Below, piece by piece: positions 38,999 to 41,870 of a DNA stretch of 41,870 bases. The position numbers and the translations under genes were made by a program. The number at the start of each line of letters is the position of its first letter. Positions within the stretch are counted from its first letter, which is position 1. This stretch comes from CAIUKV01 sp041659105 (GTDB lineage Bacteria > Actinomycetota > Acidimicrobiia > IMCC26256 > PALSA-555). The stretch is taken from assembly GCA_041659105.1 (NCBI GenBank), contig JBAZYX010000024.1:1-41870 (forward strand), in the 5' to 3' direction. The notes below the pieces were generated by a model. It was not told where the DNA came from. It made no database searches and worked only from the letters and a program-made list of their open reading frames with translations.

Positions 38999-40288
38999 GT
39001 GCGTGATCTCGTCCGGGTCGGACTCCTCGGTTGTGGCAACGTCGGTGCGGCGCTGGTGCGTCTCGTCGACGAGCACGCCGACCTGATCTCGGCGCGGTCG
39101 GGGACGCGTGTGGAGATCACCCGGGTGGCGGTGCGCGACCTCACGAAGCCCCGCGACGTGAAGCTGGCCGCGGGCGCCTTCACCGACGACGCGGCCGCCG
39201 TGGTGGCCGACCCCGACATCGACGTCGTCGTCGAGGTGATGGGGGGTGTCGAGCCTGCCCGCGGCCTCATCGAGGCTGCGCTGCGGGCGGGCAAGCCGGT
39301 GGTGACGGCCAACAAGGAGCTCATCGCCCGCGACGGCCCGGAGCTGTTGCAGATCGCCGCGACGGCGGGCGTCGACCTGTTGTTCGAGGCGTCGGTCGCG
39401 GGGGGCATCCCGCTGATCCGGCCCTTGCGGGAGTCGCTCGCGGGCGACCGCATCCGCCGGGTGCTCGGGATCGTGAACGGCACGACCAACTTCATCCTGA
39501 CCCGGATGACCGAGGACGGCACGACGTTCGCCGACGCGCTCGCGGAGGCCCAGCGGCTCGGGTACGCCGAGGCCGATCCCACTGCCGACGTCGAGGGCTT
39601 CGACGCCGCGGCCAAGGCCGCGATCATCGCCACCATCGCGTTCGGGTCGCCCGTGCGCCCCGACGCCGTGTACCGCGAGGGGATCACCGAGGTCACCGAC
39701 GACGACATCCGCTCGGCCCGCAGCCTCGGCTACGTGGTGAAGCTGCTCGCGGTCGCCGAGGAGATCGACGGCGACGTCGCGGTTCGTGTCCATCCGGCCA
39801 TGGTGCCGGTACAGCACCCGCTGGCCTCGGTGCGCGATTCGTTCAACGCCGTGTTCATCGAGGCCGACGCCGTGGGCGAGCTCATGCTCTACGGGCGCGG
39901 CGCGGGCGGCAACCCCACGGCCTCGGCCGTGCTGGGCGACCTCGTCGACGCGTCCCGCAACCTCGTGGCCGACGCCCGCGGCGCGACGATCGGCGAGCTC
40001 GTCGACAAGCCGATCCGGCCGATGGCCGACGTCGAGTCGCCGTTCTACGTGCTGCTCGAGGCGGCCGACCAGCCGGGTGTGCTGGCCGCGATCGCCACCC
40101 AGTTCGGCAACCACGGCGTCTCGATCAAGTCGATGGAGCAGCGGGGCCTCGGGGCCGAGGCCCGCCTGGTGTTCATCACCCACCGCGCGCGCGAAGCCGA
40201 CCTTGCGGCGACGCTCGACGCGTTGCGCGACGTCGACGTGGTCAACCGGGTCGGCTCGGTCATCCGCGTCGTCGGCGAGGAGGACTGA
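38999..40288 (+). CDS. hom: Homoserine dehydrogenase with C-terminal ACT domain
   Basis: A 429-residue enzyme that reduces aspartate semialdehyde to homoserine. GLLGCGNVGAALVRL binds NAD(P)H, KPVVTANKEL and RVLGIVNGTTNFILTRM are catalytic-domain motifs, and EGFDAAAKAAIIA carries conserved acid and lysine residues. The ACT domain (about 350–429: FYVLLEAADQPGVLAAIATQFGNHGVSIKS) probably binds threonine for feedback control. GTG 38999 starts 35 nt after lysA; no ATG fits. Confidence 0.95.
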   Translation: MRDLVRVGLLGCGNVGAALVRLVDEHADLISARSGTRVEITRVAVRDLTKPRDVKLAAGAFTDDAAAVVADPDIDVVVEVMGGVEPARGLIEAALRAGKPVVTANKELIARDGPELLQIAATAGVDLLFEASVAGGIPLIRPLRESLAGDRIRRVLGIVNGTTNFILTRMTEDGTTFADALAEAQRLGYAEADPTADVEGFDAAAKAAIIATIAFGSPVRPDAVYREGITEVTDDDIRSARSLGYVVKLLAVAEEIDGDVAVRVHPAMVPVQHPLASVRDSFNAVFIEADAVGELMLYGRGAGGNPTASAVLGDLVDASRNLVADARGATIGELVDKPIRPMADVESPFYVLLEAADQPGVLAAIATQFGNHGVSIKSMEQRGLGAEARLVFITHRAREADLAATLDALRDVDVVNRVGSVIRVVGEED

Positions 40289-40351
40289 GTGAGCAGCGCG
40301 AACGTGGCCCGAGCGGCCCGGCGGCGGAGCCGCAGAGAGCGGGAGCGCTGA
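40289..40351 (+). CDS. Possible 20-codon Arg-rich small ORF between hom and thrC
   Basis: GTG 40289 follows the hom stop without a gap, runs 20 codons (VSSANVARAARRRSRRERER) in the same frame and stops directly before the thrC GTG. The exact fit of stop-start on both sides is striking, but the peptide is low in complexity and GC-rich sequence makes such frames easily. It may simply be a spacer through which ribosomes reinitiate. Confidence 0.25.
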   Translation: MSSANVARAARRRSRRERER

Positions 40352-41407
40352 GTGGGCGCCTGGCCCGGCCTCATCGAGGCCTTCCGCGACCGGCTCCCGG
40401 TCACCGAGCGCACCCCCGTCGTCACGCTGCTCGAGGGCAACACGCCGCTGGTCGACGCGCCCCGGCTCGCCGAGCGCGCGGGCGTGGCCCGGGTCCGCCT
40501 GAAGGTCGAGGGGGCGAACCCCACGGGGTCGTTCAAGGACCGGGGCATGACGATGGCCGTGTCCATCGCGGTCGAGCACGGCGCGAAGGTCGTGATCTGC
40601 GCGTCCACCGGCAACACCTCGGCCTCGGCCGCGGCGTACGCGGCGCGCGCCGGGCTGCTCTGCGCCGTCGTGCTCCCGGCCGGGCAGATCGCGTTGGGCA
40701 AGCTCGCCCAGGCGCTCATCCACGGCGCGCGGGTCGTGCCGGTGTCGGGCACGTTCGACGAAGCCCTCGACATCGTGCGCGAGCTCGGCGAGCAGCCGGG
40801 CGTCGAGGTGGTCAACTCCGTGAACCCCGTGCGCATCGAGGGCCAGAAGACGGCTGCGTTCGAGATCGTCGCCGCGCTCGGCGACGCGCCCGCCGTCCAC
40901 TGCATCCCCGTCGGCAACGCGGGCAACATCACGGCGTACTGGCGCGGCTACACCGAGGACCTCGCCGCCGGCAACGCCACCCGCACGCCCCGCATGCTCG
41001 GCTGGCAGGCCGCCGGCGCGGCGCCGATCGTGCGCGGGGAGCCGGTGCTCCACCCCGAGACCATCGCCACCGCGATCCAGATCGGCAACCCCGCGTCTTG
41101 GGCGAGCGCGCTCGCCGCACGCGACGAGTCGGGCGGCCACATCGGTGCGGTGACCGATACGCAGATCCTCGAGGCCTACCGGTTGCTCGCGGTCGACGAG
41201 GGCGTGTTCGTGGAGCCCGCGTCCGCCGCCTCCGTGGCGGGCCTCCTCCAGGCCGCGACCGACGGGCTCGTGGGCGCCGACGAGGATGTCGTCTGCACGG
41301 TCACCGGTCACGGATTGAAGGACCCCCAGCGCGCCGTGAGCGAGGTGGAGGTCGGCGAGACGGTCCCGGCCGTCGCCGGCGCGGTCGCGGAGGCGATCGG
41401 GCTGTGA
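40352..41407 (+). CDS. thrC: Threonine synthase
   Basis: A 351-residue fold-type II PLP enzyme making threonine from phosphohomoserine. The PLP lysine is in GANPTGSFKDRGM, with CASTGNTSASAAAYAARAG (phosphate site), IPVGNAGNITAYWRGY and EPASAASVAGLLQA in the expected order. The length fits the short (about 350-residue) bacterial class. No homoserine kinase gene is seen between here and the window end. The stop overlaps the following SDR start (GTGA). Confidence 0.95.
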   Translation: MGAWPGLIEAFRDRLPVTERTPVVTLLEGNTPLVDAPRLAERAGVARVRLKVEGANPTGSFKDRGMTMAVSIAVEHGAKVVICASTGNTSASAAAYAARAGLLCAVVLPAGQIALGKLAQALIHGARVVPVSGTFDEALDIVRELGEQPGVEVVNSVNPVRIEGQKTAAFEIVAALGDAPAVHCIPVGNAGNITAYWRGYTEDLAAGNATRTPRMLGWQAAGAAPIVRGEPVLHPETIATAIQIGNPASWASALAARDESGGHIGAVTDTQILEAYRLLAVDEGVFVEPASAASVAGLLQAATDGLVGADEDVVCTVTGHGLKDPQRAVSEVEVGETVPAVAGAVAEAIGL

Positions 41408-41870
41408 CGGCCGGCCCGCGCACGCGCCCGGTCGCCCTCGTGACCGGTGCGTCGTCCGGGATCGGGGAGGCGTTCGCCACCGCGCTCGCGGCGCGCGGCA
41501 ACGACCTCGTGGTGGTGGCCCGACGGGCCGACGTGCTCGGCGACCTCGCGGCCCGGCTCCGGTCGGCCCACGGCACCGAGGTCGAGGTGCTCGCCGCCGA
41601 CCTCGCCACCGCCGCGGGTGTCGACGCCGTCGCCGAGCGGCTCGGCCCGCAGGCGGGCCCGGTCGACCTGCTCGTCAACAACGCCGGGGTGGGCTCGATG
41701 GGCCGCTTCTGGGAGCTGCCCGAGCCGGGCGAGGTGGCCGAGGTGGCCCTGAACGTCGTGGCCCCCCTGCGTCTGACCCACGCCGCACTCGGACCGATGG
41801 TGGTGCGGGGCGTGGGCGGGGTGATCAACGTGTCGTCGATCAGCGCCTACCAGCCGATCCCACGGCACGC
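41404..41870 (+). CDS. Short-chain dehydrogenase/reductase, 3' end outside window
   Basis: The first 155 residues are present: VALVTGASSGIGEAFATALAARG (cofactor loop), LVVVARRADVL with an Arg pair after strand 2 that favours NADP(H), DLLVNNAGVG, LRLTHAALGPM and INVSSISAYQP with the catalytic serine. The YxxxK motif is beyond the edge. The GTG overlaps the thrC stop. Its role in the threonine operon is not evident; thrB usually follows here. Confidence 0.88.
   Translation, partial: MTAGPRTRPVALVTGASSGIGEAFATALAARGNDLVVVARRADVLGDLAARLRSAHGTEVEVLAADLATAAGVDAVAERLGPQAGPVDLLVNNAGVGSMGRFWELPEPGEVAEVALNVVAPLRLTHAALGPMVVRGVGGVINVSSISAYQPIPRH

Noticed and set aside
38855..41311. Long minus-strand open frame opposite hom and thrC (and similar frames at 7276–9621 and 11467–14706, plus strand)
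   Set aside because: They are mirror frames of well-recognised genes. Their translations are Arg/Gly/His-rich, without domain patterns, as expected in very GC-rich DNA.

Overview
The window is chromosomal DNA from a very GC-rich actinobacterium. The best guess is an uncultured or little-studied lineage near Acidimicrobiia, but the placement is inferred, not proved. Supporting signs are the pdtaS–whiB1 neighbourhood, a bacterial proteasome activator (Bpa), a DUF3107 protein, class II DAHP synthase, frequent GTG starts and many 4-nt GTGA gene overlaps. Most of the window is orderly housekeeping sequence.

Layout. 1–4140: end of a cytochrome c maturation operon (ccmE end, ccmF, ccmG, ccmH, ccmI-like TPR protein), every junction a GTGA overlap. 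4166–7001: cyclophilin and aconitase. 7009–9567, minus strand: an ATP-grasp enzyme followed by a B12-binding-type radical SAM protein. The radical SAM frame does not end at the first UGA. It reads C-UGA-A-E-P, continues 14 more codons and has a bacterial SECIS-like hairpin just after the UGA, so it is very probably a selenoprotein of the CUAEP-tail radical SAM family. 9618–14599: Fe–S-related genes (Nfu-type scaffold, NifS-like protein, SufR-like regulator, Mrp/ApbC ATPase) with a DUF169 and a VOC protein among them. 14631–18841: DUF3107, two ArsA/Get3-like ATPases, PdtaS-type histidine kinase, WhiB1-like regulator. 18842–19231: a gene-free spacer with a phased array of TCCCCAG heptamers. 19232–26725: GDPD (apparent CTG start), lipid kinase, family 5 uracil-DNA glycosylase, TauE/SafE permease, dapA, class II DAHP synthase, bpa, an SDR and a flavin reductase; then tRNA-Arg(CCG) at 26767–26838.

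26839–34991 differs in character. It holds stress and dormancy-type genes (BON, DUF2267, Hsp20, universal stress protein, HAD–GH65 fusion, hemerythrin) mixed with gene remnants: a glycosyltransferase lacking its middle, a truncated VOC gene, a CBS-domain piece, a ferritin-like N-terminus and a truncated monooxygenase-like gene. The content recalls the mycobacterial DosR dormancy regulon, but appears to be decaying by deletion. 35009–41870 returns to core metabolism: a hypothetical gene, then argS–lysA–hom–thrC and a partial SDR.

The strongest candidate for an undescribed system is the ATP-grasp plus radical SAM selenoprotein pair. Its substrate cannot be read from the sequence.
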